Source: Cannabis sativa (lineage: Eukaryota; Streptophyta; Magnoliopsida; Rosales; Cannabaceae). Taken from it: 64,000 bases of DNA. The DNA lies in assembly GCF_029168945.1 (NCBI RefSeq), contig NC_083607.1, positions 30,117,257 to 30,181,256 of the forward strand, read 5' to 3'. The number at the start of each line of letters is the position of its first letter. The first letter of the stretch is position 1. Made by a program: the position numbers and the translations under genes. A model generated the notes under the pieces. The model worked only from the letters and a program-made list of their open reading frames with translations, did no database searches and was not told the origin of the DNA. Shown in pieces: positions 1-11,403 of this stretch.

Positions 1-962
1 GTTTTCTAGTTGTTGTAAATCATTGGATGCTAGAATAACATCATCTACATAGACAAGTAAGATGATGAAACTAGTACCAAAGAATTTCATGAAGTGAGAA
101 TGATCAGTGGAAGAGTGATGAAATCCTTCCTCAATTAGAGCATTAGAAAATTTTTCAAACCATTGCCTAGATGCTTGCTTTAAACCATATAAAGACTTGT
201 TCAAGTTGCAAACATCATTAGGTGGAAGCCCCCCTTAGGACTATACCCAGGAGGTAGAGTCATAAAAACATCCTCATGCCAGTCACCATGCAAAAACGCA
301 TTGTTCACATCAAGTTGGTGTAATATCCAACCATTAATAGCAGCTAAGGCAAGAACCAATTTGACTGTAACAAGTTTAATGACTGGAGCAAAGGTTTTAG
401 AATAATCAATACCTTCTTGTTGATTATATCCTTTAGCCACCAATCGAGCTTTAAGCCGTTCCACACTACCATCTACATTAAACTTGATTTTATAGACCCA
501 CTTGCAGCCTATAGCATGATGATAAGGAGGTAAAGAAACCATTGTCCAAGTGTCATTAGCTTCAACGGCAACAATCTTATGATCCATGGCATTATCCCAC
601 CTTGGTATCTCATGAGCTTGAGCAAAAGATTCAGGTTCAGTAAGGCTAGAAATTGACAAAATTAATGCTCGAAACTTGGGAGACAACCTAGAGTAATCAA
701 TCACCTTAGAGAGAGGATATAGAACCGGTTGATCAAGATCGTGAGACAAAACATGAGATTTATAGTTAGCTAAAAAATAGTGGTAATCATTCAAATAAGA
801 AGGCTTATGAATGGTTCTTGTAGGTCTATGAGAAGTGATGTTGGGCTGTGTGTCAGAATCAGATGGAGTGTTGGTTTGTGTAGCAGGAGGTGTAGTGTTA
901 TCAGATGGAGAATGCATACTAGAAACGGGTATAACAGAAACAGGTATACCAGTATCAGTCAC
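1..962 (-). pseudogene. Copia-A reverse transcriptase, N-terminal and palm part
   Basis: This is the copia-type reverse transcriptase that would copy element RNA into DNA inside the virus-like particle. The 201-962 frame holds the entry region (WTMV...GCKWVYKIK), the KARLVAKGYNQ block and the LDVNNAFLHGD palm motif. After a frameshift near 210-230 the sequence continues in another frame with [13 protein letters not shown] and the catalytic YVDD box ([14 protein letters not shown], about 20-60). The catalytic aspartates are therefore still encoded, but the protein is split. The upstream part (about 660-962) is the variable linker after integrase. Confidence 0.88.
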
Positions 963-1239
963 AATAGATGGAATTTCTGGTTACTTGGGGTTATACTCAG
1001 GCTAAGGAGAAGCTGGAAAAGCATCAGGTGGACTAGTAGGAAGGTGGAGAAAATCATGGTACTGGTGTGCTGGATTAATAACAACAAAGGGCAAATGTGT
1101 TCATGGAATTGAACATCTCTAGTGGAAAACATTCTATTTGTGTTTAGATCAAGTAATTGCTAGGCCTTCATACCTACTGGAGAACCAAGAAAAAGGCATG
1201 GGGCAGACCTTGGAGAAAATTTTGATCTAGACACATTAA

Positions 1240-2017
1240 GAGTAGAGGCATAAGCTAAACATCCAAAGGCTTTTAAGTGATCATATTTAGGCATTTTGTC
1301 AATACAAAATTTCAAAAGGGGATTTCTATTTCAGATTGGGAGTGGGGGTCCTATTTATGAGGTATGTGGCAGTGATAACACAGTCACTCCAATAGGCAAG
1401 GGGAATGTGAGATTGGAAGATTAATGCTCGAGCAACATTGAGAAGATGTTGATGCTTCCTTTCAACCACAAAATTCTGCTAAGGCCTATGAACGCATGAA
1501 TGATGGTGAAGGATACCTAGGTTCTTAAACAACTTATCAAACTGTAATTCCTTAGCATTATCAAATGTTACACCTTTAACAGTGACATTAAATTGTGTTT
1601 TGATGAGCTGAATAAACTGAGGAATAACAATTCGACCATCAAATTTTTATTTAATAAGATGAACCCAAGTAAACATAGACTTGTCATCAACTATAGTAAT
1701 GAAATACTTATACCCTTCAATAGGTAAAGTGTGAAAGGACCCCATGTGTCAATATGAACAAGGTGAAAACATTTAGCAGACATATTGTAATTAGAAACAA
1801 AAGGTAGCCTTCTTTGTTTAGAATAATGGAAAATGGAACAATGAAAATTTTCACTAGGATAATGGCTGAATTGCAATCTTTTATTCAAAGGATGAAGTTT
1901 GATACAAGAAGGGTGTCCAAGTGTATAATGCCACACAGTTTCATCAACAATTTTAGAATTTAAAATGGAACAAACAACAGTGTTCATGGTGCTTTGTGGT
2001 AGATTCAGATAATACAA
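1240..2017 (-). pseudogene. Copia-A integrase with GAG-pre-integrase domain
   Basis: The 1691-2017 frame contains the pre-integrase/zinc-binding start (WHYTLGHPSCIKLHPLNKRL) and the beginning of the catalytic core (HLVHIDTWGPF), which includes the first catalytic Asp. Further along the minus strand, about 1320-1490 reads [19 protein letters not shown] followed by [19 protein letters not shown]; this is the conserved copia integrase block carrying the catalytic Glu. Several frameshifts and stops separate the pieces. It would have inserted the cDNA into chromosomes; here it is non-functional. Confidence 0.82.
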
Positions 2018-2026
2018 ATTTCCAAC

Positions 2027-2452
2027 TCATTTACCCATCACAATTTTCTGTGTCTTCATAATGTCCTGCATAATGCAATAATCAAGATAGAAAGAAAAGA
2101 AACATGAGGCATTGGTTAGTGCAGTGACAGATAAAAGGTAAGTTTCAAAAGAGAGAACACACAACACATCTTGTAAGATATTATCATGAGATAATTGAAT
2201 AGAACCAATGCAAATGACAATAGCAATTCTACCATCTGGCAACTTAACAAAGGAACAAGATGTGTTAGTTTTGATACTGATAAGCAATGAAACATCAGCA
2301 CACACATGATGTGTGGCTCCTGTGTCGATAATCCATTTTTGATAATGAACAAAATTGGTGTTACCAGAAAAATGAGACACAATTGGTTGCTCTGAGGTGG
2401 AGGGACTTTGATCTTGATTTTCTGAGATAGCATGGTCATTAACTTTTGACAT
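2027..2452 (-). pseudogene. Copia-A aspartic protease
   Basis: The motif WIIDTGATHHVCAD is the active site of copia retropepsins (D-T/S-G-A). The region follows the zinc knuckle and precedes the pre-integrase domain, as expected for copia. It would process the Gag-Pol polyprotein. The downstream LPDG-like block (VKLPDGRIAIV) is also visible. A frameshift follows at about 2060-2116, and the domain is separated from integrase by a stop. Confidence 0.85.
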
Positions 2453-2520
2453 TACAGGGTGAGATTGGGAATTAGATCTTGATCAACCTCTCATCCTTGG
2501 TCAGATTGATTACCCTGGTT

Positions 2521-3538
2521 TTACTGAGATCTTGAGAAATTAGCAGCAGCCTTTCCAGATGTTTGCTGACCTTGATTTCGAGCAGGAAATCTTCCATGAA
2601 ACTCATGTCTTGGTGGATATCCATAGATCTTGTAAAATTTGGACATAGTGTGGCCAGGTATGCAACAATGTGTACAAGTAACTTTGGGTCTGTTATAATT
2701 TGCACTACCAGCAAATTGATCATTTGAAGGATTTGATGTGGGAGGATTAGAATCTTTATTCACCTTCAGATTTGTAGCACACACTTCTCTCTACATTTCT
2801 TCTTGAATAACAGAAGCATAAGCTTTGTTAATAGCAGAAAGTGGTTCTTACATCAAAATTTGAGATCTAACATTGTTGTAAGATTCATTTAATCCTATCA
2901 AGAACTCTAAAACTTTATCTTCTTCTTGATAATCTTGTATGATTTTCATAGCACCACATTGGCAGCGAGGCAGTGGTCTATATTCTTGAATTAGGTCCCA
3001 TAATGCTTTTCTTCGAGTATAATAAGTAGTAACATCCAAGGCTCATTGATTCAACATCTGCATAGATCTTTTTAGCTTAAAAAATCCTTGGTGCATTTCT
3101 CTTCTGGAACCTTTCTTAAAGATCTTCCCAAACATCAGCTGCAATCTCCATGTACATTATGTTGTCATAAATCTCTGAAAAAATCAAATGCAGCAACCAG
3201 GAAACTATTAAACTGTTGCATTGATGCCAAGCATCATAATCTTCATGATCTTCATCAGGTTCTTGCAATTTTATATTAACAAACTGCATCTTATTCCTAG
3301 CCAGTAGTGCAACTCTCATTGCACGTTTCCCTGAATGATAGTTATCACTACCAGTAAGAACTTTTGGAACGAGATTTGCACTTGGATGATCACTGTTGGA
3401 AAGATAGTGTGGATGACAATTTGGATCATTGTGGACACAATTATTTGGCTCCAAAACAGAGAAAGGATTGGAGTTATGGGAGGATCTTCCTTGTGAGGTC
3501 TGGCTTCGAGTATTAACTCTTCCACGAGCCATGGACAT
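2521..3538 (-). pseudogene. Copia-A gag (capsid plus damaged zinc knuckle)
   Basis: The 3116-3538 frame starts MSMARGRVNTRSQTSQGRSS and carries the copia Gag N-terminus (LTGSDNYHSGKRAMRVAL). About 2848-3039 holds the later capsid part (EEDKVLEFLIGLNESYNNVRSQIL). The 2521-2784 frame holds a CCHC-like knuckle whose last Cys is replaced by Phe (CTHCCIPGHTMSKF), so zinc and RNA binding would be impaired. The start at 3538 is the first Met after the primer-binding site. Stops and frameshifts separate the three pieces. Confidence 0.85.
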
Positions 3539-3606
3539 GGATCAACAAGGAAGAAGAAGAAGAAGAATCAAGAAGAAGAAGTAGAAGATATGAGCATGAT
3601 CATCAT

Positions 3607-3619
3607 GGCTCTGATACCA
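3607..3619 (-). other. Copia-A primer-binding site (initiator Met tRNA type)
   Basis: The minus strand reads TGGTATCAGAGCC, the standard plant copia primer-binding site complementary to the 3' end of initiator tRNA-Met. It lies directly next to the LTR end and fixes the orientation of the element. Confidence 0.93.
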
Positions 3620-3621
3620 TT

Positions 3622-3842
3622 TTACAAAGAGAAAATAGAGAGAATCAGAGAGAAGAAAGAATGTGCATTATTTATTATTAAAGACAGTGTACAAATTACA
3701 ACTTTATATATTGAATTAGTTAAAGGAACTAATTGACAACTCACTAATAACTATAACTGAAAATGTAAAAGACTAAACTACTCTTTCCAACTAACAACTG
3801 ATTACAAAGGCTCACTTAATAAAAACTACCACCTCCTCAACA
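3622..3842 (-). repeat. Copia-A 5' LTR
   Basis: On the minus strand the LTR begins TGTTGAGGAGG at 3842 and ends just before the primer-binding site. The inner end is degenerate, without a clean CA. The length is about 220 bp. The partner LTR is outside the window, so the bounds rest on the TG start and the primer-binding site. Confidence 0.7.
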
Positions 3843-4715
3843 CTTACCTTCACTGGTGTCATACAAACTCATTACGAGCACACGAAATAGCCCATGAAAG
3901 CATCGCCACCCGACTAAGAACTTGAGAGTCTACTTTCTAAATTACATCCTCTAACCATCCTCTCACAGAAGCAAAATCTCTCCATTCCAGATCAACATCA
4001 GCAACATGTCCTCATTCCCAAGAAAAATTACAAGAAATTAAGAAATATACTAAAAAATCCATAGAATGGTAATGTGTGTGGTAAGGCTTAACAATTTAAC
4101 AATTTTTAATATCACACTAATCAGCTACTTCTATATAGCAGTATAATACAAATCGATCCCATGAGGTCTAGTAATTCAATTCATTATTCCAATTAGTGCA
4201 AAAGTAAAGAAAATGGACATTTTTTAATGAATAATAAAAATTAATCACAAAAAATAATTAAAAAAAATTTTAAAAAATAATTATACGTCAATAAAAATAG
4301 TTAAGAAGTCATTCTCCACCACTAAATAATCATCCAAGTAATTATTAACATCATCAATTCATACACTCTACCAAATTAATAATCGCAGATAACACGAACA
4401 CGTCTAAATCACCAAAATAATTAATTAAAACAACCGTTCTTAATTAATCTTATCCATTAAACAGTCTAAAGAAAACCTCCTATATATTTAATATAATAAA
4501 AACATTAAGCAAAATAAAGATAAATTAATCAAAATAATAAATTCACAACTGCACAATTCATTTAATTTTGTCATCTTCTTTATCATAATTAACAATGATT
4601 TTAACATGACTCATAATTAAATTTTATCACAAAACTTAGAATTTTAAGCAATTATGATAATAGAAAATTCCAAGAAGACAATAGATTAAAGTAAAATTAT
4701 ATTTATTAGTCAGAT
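3843..4715. other. AT-rich non-coding DNA, possible old gypsy LTR remnant
   Basis: No gene is visible. From about 4115 to 4715, weak blocks (bare gcaagt/aggtct-type motifs, then long A/T tracts and aattaat runs) resemble the layout of the Athila LTR at 43982-45223. Similar sequence seems to resume at 22333 after Tat-A. This may be a diverged LTR that Tat-A interrupted; the match is weak. Confidence 0.35.
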
Positions 4716-5877
4716 TGTTGACTTTAGATTTGACCAACCGATAGTAGACTTGTATTTATTACTGATGCTTGCCACATGTTGCACAATAAGAATAAAAAAG
4801 TAAATAAGAGACGAGATTTTATAGAGGTTCGACCCCCATAGTTAGCGGGTAACGACCTACTCGCCTTTTGGTTATATTGATACCAGAGATAATACTACTC
4901 AGATCACAAGTATTGTGGAATCTACAGTAGCTCTCTTAAGATTACAATATATGAATCCAGTAGGCAAATCTCTAAGAGAGAGCCCTAGGGCGTGTAGAAG
5001 AGAAGATAAAGTTAGGATTTTAGACTTAGAGCTTGAAGGCTTTAGTGAGACTTGGAGACTTAAGACTTAGAGAGTTCAGACTTAGAGAATTAGGATTAGG
5101 CTAATGCTCTTTATATAGTAGAGCTTACATCCTTAATATCCCTCAAAAAAGGTAAATGAAGATATATTTACATAATTAATTAATAAAGTTTAAATGACTA
5201 ATTATCTCTCAAAAATAGGGAAGTTGTTGATATTTTCTCTCAATTTTATGGGTTGTCAAGGCCTAATTCGCTGCTTGACATGTTGTCCACGAATGAAGAT
5301 TGCGCCCCAAAGTCTTGCGAAGAAAAAGTTGGTTGGCGATGCACCTGCTAGGTGCAAGTTGGTCGACCACATAATGTCTGCAAGTTAGGGTCTGGCCGGC
5401 CATGTTCCTTCCAGGGTCTGGGAGGCCATGCTGATCCAGGGTTTGGCAGGTCTTCTTCTTGCCAGCTTTGGCAAGTGTTGGCCATCCTTCATAGGTTGTG
5501 GCCAGCCTTTATAGGTGGTGGCCGCCCTTTGCAGGTGTTGGCCAGCCTTTGTACATCTTTTCCTTCCAGAGGTCAAGTTTCCTTGGCTTAACGGACCCCT
5601 CCTTAGTCTGAAAGTCACAATTGGCTGGCTAGCCTGTGCTCAAACCTTGGCCGGCCATACAAGCTCATCATGGCCGGCCTATGTACTCATTTTAGAAGTC
5701 TAGACATAGTTGTGCAACTTCTTGACATCTTGCTTAACTCCACTCACATGTTGCTTGACGGTTCTGTCATGCCTTGTAAGGAGACTTTGTCTTGCTATTG
5801 ACAAGGTTGTACTCCACGTGTCCTCAGTCTTAGCTTACATGGACATGCCACATCAGGTGGAAAAATTTGGAATAACA
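4716..5877 (-). repeat. Tat-A 3' LTR
   Basis: This 1162-bp LTR runs from TGTTGACTTTAG to GGAATAACA. It matches the split right LTR along its length: shared blocks include the gag-side start, the TTTATAGAGGTTCGAC segment, the TATA region near 5109-5117 and the terminal CAGGTGGAAAAATTTGG-like end. It carries a local 20-bp repeat expansion that the partner lacks. Confidence 0.9.
5475..5559. repeat. 20-bp tandem repeat (about four units) inside the Tat-A 3' LTR
   Basis: Units of the form GGTGTTGGCCAGCCTTTATA repeat with the GGCC core at 5480, 5500, 5520 and 5540, an exact 20-bp period. The partner LTR has a single equivalent unit (around 21988-22008). Confidence 0.85.
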
Positions 5878-5891
5878 TTTGCCCCCAAGTC
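5878..5891 (-). other. Tat-A polypurine tract
   Basis: The minus strand reads ACTTGGGGGCAAA directly before the LTR start TGTTATTCC. This is where plus-strand DNA synthesis would be primed, and it confirms that the left LTR is the 3' one. Confidence 0.8.
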
Positions 5892-8334
5892 CCTGTTCAA
5901 ATATCTAGTCGGATAGGGACTTTCCAGCTCTCATCTTAACTGTAGTAGCTTTAGTCGAGCAGCCTTGTCTAACCAAGTATTGGCTTTTTCATGGCATGGT
6001 TTTAGATCTTTGATATTCTCTCTCCTTGTTTGCATCTTCTTCTTTTCTTTGACATCTCTTCTTTGAACCTACCATTAATAAGTTTCAAATTTTTAAAGCT
6101 CTTAAAAACTCTTTGGTTCGCACATTAGATTGTAATCTTTTTGGTATTTTGATTTTCATGATAGTTTTTGAATGCATAATGTGTAATTTCCTAATGGAAA
6201 AGAGTCTATTTCGGCATTCGTTGTGATTCTTGACTCTTTGAGTCATGAAGAACACTCTCGAGTATTGAAAAAACACATATTTTGATTCAAAACTAACCTT
6301 GGTCGGCCTTAGGGGTCTTGTTTGAGACCTGGCCCGCCATAAGATTAAATCATGGTAGTTGGCCAACTTTGTTTCACCCTAGGAGGCTAGCTAGTTCATG
6401 CCTAGGTTTGGTGACCCTAGCTGGTTCTTGGCTTAGTCATAGGATCCTGGACGACCCTCTCAAAGCTTGGGAACCTTGGCTGACCCAGGCCTTGGTTCAT
6501 AGCGAGTGGCTAGTATTCTGTCCTCTTTTGACCTCGGCAAAAATCTTGTTTCATGGCCTTATATGCATATACAGCCTTAGTCGCATACTTGGTTCTCTTA
6601 GAAAGTCTGTATGAAACTTAATCGTGAGTCTACTATAGTAGAATGCACAACTTAAGACTCAACATTTGTCCAAGTTGTTACACTTAAGATTGTACTTTGT
6701 TGATACCTACCCTTGTACAATGACATTATCTGACAAGTACCCTTGGGTATGGTTGCCCAAAGTCTTATCTATGGCTTGGAACCAGCAAGGAACTCTGCCT
6801 TTTGGCTTGGAACCTACTAGGAACTCTACCTTGCCTTAGAGATTTAGCCTGGTACGTGGTTCCTATAGGAACTCTGCCTGGCTCTTCTCTAGCTGTACGG
6901 TTTTTACGGGGCCATAACCTTATGCATTTGAATTGATTTTTTACTCATATTTGGCCTTGAGGCTTTCAGGTTATTGCTTTTGGCCTATAGGCACTCTATT
7001 TTTTAACACTACTATTGTTTAGCCTTAAAGCCTTTTACTATGGACATATGACTGTCCTAGCTGTCTTCTTAGTGTCTTTTCATGTAAGTATCCAAATTTA
7101 CTTTTCTTTATGCTAAGCTAAAGTATGTATGCACTTGACCTAGAGGCAGGTTTAGTAGCTTATACTAAGCATTAAAATTTCTCTGCATAACTTCTTTGTG
7201 CTAGTTCGATGCATTGTACAGTGTGGGTGCCCCCCAAGTGAGTGCATAGACTTACAGTCTCTTGGTCACTTGCAATTTACCAAGTTTTATAGACCTTGCT
7301 TGGGAATTTTCTTGGGAGTGATACCGGGTGTACGCATGTGGAACTGAAAAAGAATAACTTTACGAAGTTATCTTTGTTAGCAAGTTGTTTAGACACAATT
7401 GATCTTACACGTAACAAAAACTTACAACTTAATGTTCGCTTTTGAAATCACATTTTGGCTACCCCTACCTGAGATTTCAAGTAGAGCCATTACTAAAGAG
7501 CGACGGGAGGCCATGTTGAAAAGTAATGGGTACTGGTTCTTTTATATTTTGTTACCTCTGTAGGGCTTACCGTGCAAAGGCCATCACTAAAGAGTGATGG
7601 GAGGCCATCGCTGAAGAGTGATGGGTACTAGCTTTTTGTGAATTCCTACACAGTGAAATGTTAGAGGAACCACCATACAAGTTGGCTAGTGAGAGCACTT
7701 ACCGAGCTGTTCTCCATTCCTGTATTTTGGTAGAAGAGCCAACTCCAAGTTCTTCTTGTACTCGCCAGGCTTGTATGCACCTTTATTGTTATCTTGTATC
7801 TTGGTGCAGACCTTTTTAGTTTTATCTGAACATGCTTGCTATAGGATCTTTGTTGTTAAGGAATATTCTTTATATTACTAAGCCTCTTACGAAGAATTTT
7901 CTCTTTTTGACTCATTTGTTCAAAGTGCCTGGCAACTTTTTGATGGCAGACATGCCGCTTTAAGTTGGCTTGGTCTCCTCTTTTTTCCCTTTTGACAAGG
8001 GATTGTGCTAGTAAGATGTGGTTTACTTCTTGGTCACAGTAGACCAAAAGTATGAGAGCAAACTGTTGGCAGATTGGGCCATCCAGGGTACAGACCAGGT
8101 GGCCAGCCACGTTGGAACCTTGCCTGGCCATTTAGATGATGCCATGGCCGACCATCCTATAGAGGTAGAGGTTAGCCAGGTTGGCCAACCTTTTGGAGGC
8201 CAGGTCGATGATGCATTTTGATCCCTTCTACATTTGGTTGGCTTTGCCCCCAGATGATTGCCATTGAGGTGGTATTGGGATACCAAATATGTGCATTATC
8301 TTATTCAGAATTGGATACCCAACAGCTATCCCCC
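5892..8334. other. Tat-A 3' internal region without a recognisable gene
   Basis: No convincing open frame is present; this is where integrase or an extra ORF would lie. Imperfect local repeats are present: three copies of a unit with GGAACTCTGCC at about 6776-6880, and two copies of a roughly 60-bp unit with AAAGAGTGATGGGAGGCCAT at about 7490-7625. GC-rich TGGCCAGCC words like those in the LTR recur at 8090-8210. Short frames at 7856-8286 follow RNase H and may be shredded pol, but no motif could be assigned. Confidence 0.5.
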
Positions 8335-8790
8335 TTACCTCTGCTTTCTGGCAAGGTTTTTGTTAAGAGCTATGTTGCTATAGGTGTATCCATGTTGGTT
8401 ATCTAGCATGTCCATTTCTTTTGAAATAAGGATGCTTAGTTCTTTGAAGAACTGAGCGGGTACCAAGTTAGCCTTGGTTGTCAAGGCGTGGCTGGCTAGT
8501 CGAGCAAGTGTGTCGGTCCTTGCGTTGTCTTTGGGGACTTTCCTTTTAGTACAACCTTTAATCTGACTTAACAAGGGTTGATATTAGCTCAAATAGGCCA
8601 TCTTCTTTCTGCATTAAGCTGTATATTCACCTAGGACATAACCTACGACTAGTTGAGAGTTATGGATATATGTTTAGGTATTCAACCCGCGCTTCGTGTG
8701 CTAGCATGAGCCCAGCAATCAGAGCTTCATATTCAGCTTTGCTATTGGAAGCTTTGAAATTGACCTTTGTTGCCTGTGCAGCCATTGCCC
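8335..8790 (-). pseudogene. Tat-A RNase H remnant
   Basis: Minus-strand frames around 8640-8770 read KASNSKAEYEALIAGLMLA, the gypsy RNase H block that includes the catalytic Glu. The 8335-8574 frame continues with a VPKDNARTDTLARLAS-like end, the conserved helix with the last Asp. The domain would remove RNA from RNA:DNA hybrids. It is broken by stops. RT and protease, expected between this and gag, are missing. Confidence 0.75.
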
Positions 8791-11235
8791 CTAGGTGTTC
8801 TAAGTGCCATGCTTGTATCGGGTAGGTGGCCACCGCACCTTCTAGGTTGAGTTGTCTTGCTCTTATTCTTGCTTCTTCTCTAGCTCTTGCTTTTCTCCTG
8901 AATCTTGAGAGATTTGGGGAGATAGCTTTTATATTTAACCATGAGGCTAGCGAGAGGTTGGCCTTTTATGGCCATTTTTGGTTGACAGGTGGCCTTATAT
9001 TGGCCGAGCCTCAATGATTCTCTTGAGTGGTTAGCCAGGCATTTTCAGGTTTTGGTGACACATGTCACCATGGCCGGTAGGCATGCATTGCTTTGGGAGT
9101 TTTTGTAAGAGAGTGAAGCATACCCACTTCTCCTCCTTCTCCCATAGGCTTCATGGCATAAGGTAATCGTTGAATTTCCCTTTTTTTCCATTGTTTTGGT
9201 CAGCGCCATCGTTGTTGCACTTGCCTCCAATATTCTCATTGTTGGAGAATTGGCAGAGATTGTCTGCACTGGCCAGCACGTTAGACAGTACTCGGGGAAC
9301 TATGATGCCCTGTGTCTGTTCGGCATTAAATTGGCCTCTTGTTGGGCTTGTAGACAGCTTCTTCCAACTTTATGAAGCCATCAACTCGCTCAAGGAACTC
9401 CTTCATATTGCTTGTTGAGATCCTTCTGATATCTTTCCAAAAGTCACTCAGTGGTAAAATGCCTCTGAGTATGGTCGTATATCAGCCTTCTTCTATTAGG
9501 CCTTTGACCTTGATGGCATCAGCCATGAACCTTTGAATGTAGTCTTTCAAATGTTCATCTTGTCTTTGCTTTATTTCAACAAGATCCTTCAGTTGTGAAG
9601 GTATTTATATTGACGCAAAGAATTGAATATAAAACTCTCCGGAGAATTCCTCCCAAGAATTGAATCTTCTTAGGGCCAGCTTGAAGTACCATTTTTGGGC
9701 TATTTCAGCCAGAGTTGCTGGAATGATTTGGCATCGGACATCTCCAGATATTTGTTGGAGATATGTTTGGATCTCAAAGTATTTTAGGTGTACTATGAGA
9801 TCTTCTTTCTCTGTGTACATCATCCAAGTTGGCATCTTGAATTTAGGCACATGCAAGGCATTGATGTATGCTGAGAAAGGTGAATCCCTTGACCTATCTA
9901 GATCAAGGTTTTATGGTTTTGGGCTAGCCAAGCCCTTGAGCATGTCTCAACTGTGCTTGCACAGAAGGATCTATTGCTATAGGGGCTTGGTTTATTGAGC
10001 TGCAACCCTAGATTGGCTAGAGCCTGGTCAACCATACCCTGGGAAAGGGTATGTTCAAGGCCACCCATCCCTGAGCTTGGGAGTTGTTCATGGTTGACCA
10101 GCCCTATGCTAGGCAGGGCCTGGCCGCCCATTCTTACTTGACAGGATGGTGGAGCCTGTGCGTTGACATGGTGTAGACCACACTAATTACTGGAGTTAGA
10201 TGAATCTCAGTATTTGAAGTGATTGGTCTTACTTCTCAATTTGTTGTTATCTTAGGTGTTTCCACCCATTCTTGAGCCTAGCAAGTTAAAGATTGGCCTT
10301 TGGGTTACTTCCTCCTGGAAGCTCTGGGAAGGGAGTTCACCCTGTTGGCCAGCCAGAGGTGCACCACTAAGGTGCTGGTTGGCCAAAGGTTTGCCAAGTA
10401 GGGGTACTATTGTGCCAGAGATCCCTAGTTGACACCCCAGACCAATGGTTTCTAGAGTCTTGCTATTCTCGCCACCAAATCTTCGTGGTAAGGCTTGTCC
10501 TCCTTCGGGTTGGGGAAGGTTTTTCCTAGTTCTAGAGAAACTTGGTTGGACAATTTATCTATAGTCTCTCCTTGATCTGTCAATTAGTCTCCCTTGGAGA
10601 GGATCTCTGATGAGATCCTGACCTCCTCTGGCAGTTCTTTCATTGAACTGCCTTACCAGATCACTAGCTTCTTTGTTATGGTGATCTACTTCTGCCTGAT
10701 GAGATGGGAGGATGTACTCTTGGCCATCCATCCATCTAAGAAATTTGCATCTCTGTTGTGCAAATGCATAGCAACCAACAGCGCTTGGTTCTTTTGTTTC
10801 GCTGACTTGACAGACGACCTCTCTAACTTTGGCTAACTCGAGATCTTCTCCCAAGTCTATATAAGGTTCTCCAATGGTTTGCTCACCAATTCTTGGCCCT
10901 GTCTCTCCTGCATAATACTGGGGACCAAATCTAGTCATGGGACTCGAAGGTTGCTCCATGTTGGCCATTCTTTTAGTAGGAGACACCAGTGGAGGATCCT
11001 CCCTAGAATGTAAAGGTTTGCCATTAAGACGAACAGGGTTGGTAGTGTCCACCTGACCAATCGTGGTGGTCAGGTTTGTGGTGCCTGTTGAGATGATAGG
11101 GTTGGCCACATTCGTCTAATTCGTGGAGATTCTAGTTGTGACTAGAATACGGACATTAGGATCTGCAATCATAGGGTCTTGAGGAAGACCCAATAAGGCA
11201 GAAGTTGTAGTCGGAGTTCTCCTTGTGTTAACCAT
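8791..11235 (-). pseudogene. Tat-A gag
   Basis: Gag builds the particle shell. The start is the ATG at 11235 (MVNTRRTPTTTSALLG), a typical opening for this group and 51 bases from the LTR. The 10555-11109 frame carries the hydrophilic N-terminal part. The 9605-9856 frame carries the Retrotrans_gag capsid core (FKMPTWMMYTEKEDLIVHLKY, then AQKWYFKLALRRFNSWEEF). The stretch 8791-9440 is probably the basic C-terminal part. Multiple stops and frameshifts break the frame. The region 9860-10550 lacks a clear frame but lies between recognisable gag pieces. Confidence 0.8.
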
Positions 11236-11263
11236 GGTGTTTGATAAGATAAATTGAGAACTT

Positions 11264-11283
11264 GCTCTCAAAGAAAGCACCAA
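11264..11283 (-). other. Tat-A primer-binding block
   Basis: The minus strand reads TTGGTGCTTTCTTTGAGAGC beside the LTR end. Near-identical blocks occupy the same place in Tat-B (24636-24657) and Tat-C (58162-58183). The donor tRNA was not identified. Confidence 0.75.
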
Positions 11284-11285
11284 AC

Positions 11286-11403
11286 TGTTGACCTCAGATT
11301 TAGCCAACCGACAGAAAAGTCATATTTATTACTAATGCTTGCCATGTGTTACACAATAAGAATAGAAAAGTAAATAAGACACGAGATTTTATAGAGGTTC
11401 GAC
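11286..11403 (-). repeat. Tat-A 5' LTR, first part
   Basis: This starts TGTTGACCTCAG and matches 4716-4850 of the other LTR. It stops at TCGAC, where Copia-B is inserted, and resumes at 21299. Confidence 0.9.
11399..11403. other. Copia-B target-site duplication, left
   Basis: TCGAC directly before Copia-B is repeated at 21294-21298 directly after it. Confidence 0.95.

Larger units (their letters stand above)
1..3842 (-). mobile_element. Copia-A: Ty1/copia retrotransposon, 5' part, decayed
   Basis: Read on the minus strand, the order is 5' LTR, primer-binding site, gag, zinc knuckle, protease, integrase and reverse transcriptase. Integrase before RT is the diagnostic order of the copia superfamily. 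The 3' end (RNase H and 3' LTR) lies left of the window. The frame is broken many times by stops and frameshifts, so the copy is dead. The short LTR of about 220 bp and a gag of the LTGxNY...RAM type fit one of the small-LTR copia lineages, but I cannot name the lineage with certainty. Confidence 0.9.

Noticed and set aside
780..1112. A 110-codon plus-strand frame over the Copia-A RT region.
   Set aside because: It is the opposite strand of the linker and RT coding sequence and has no recognisable motif.
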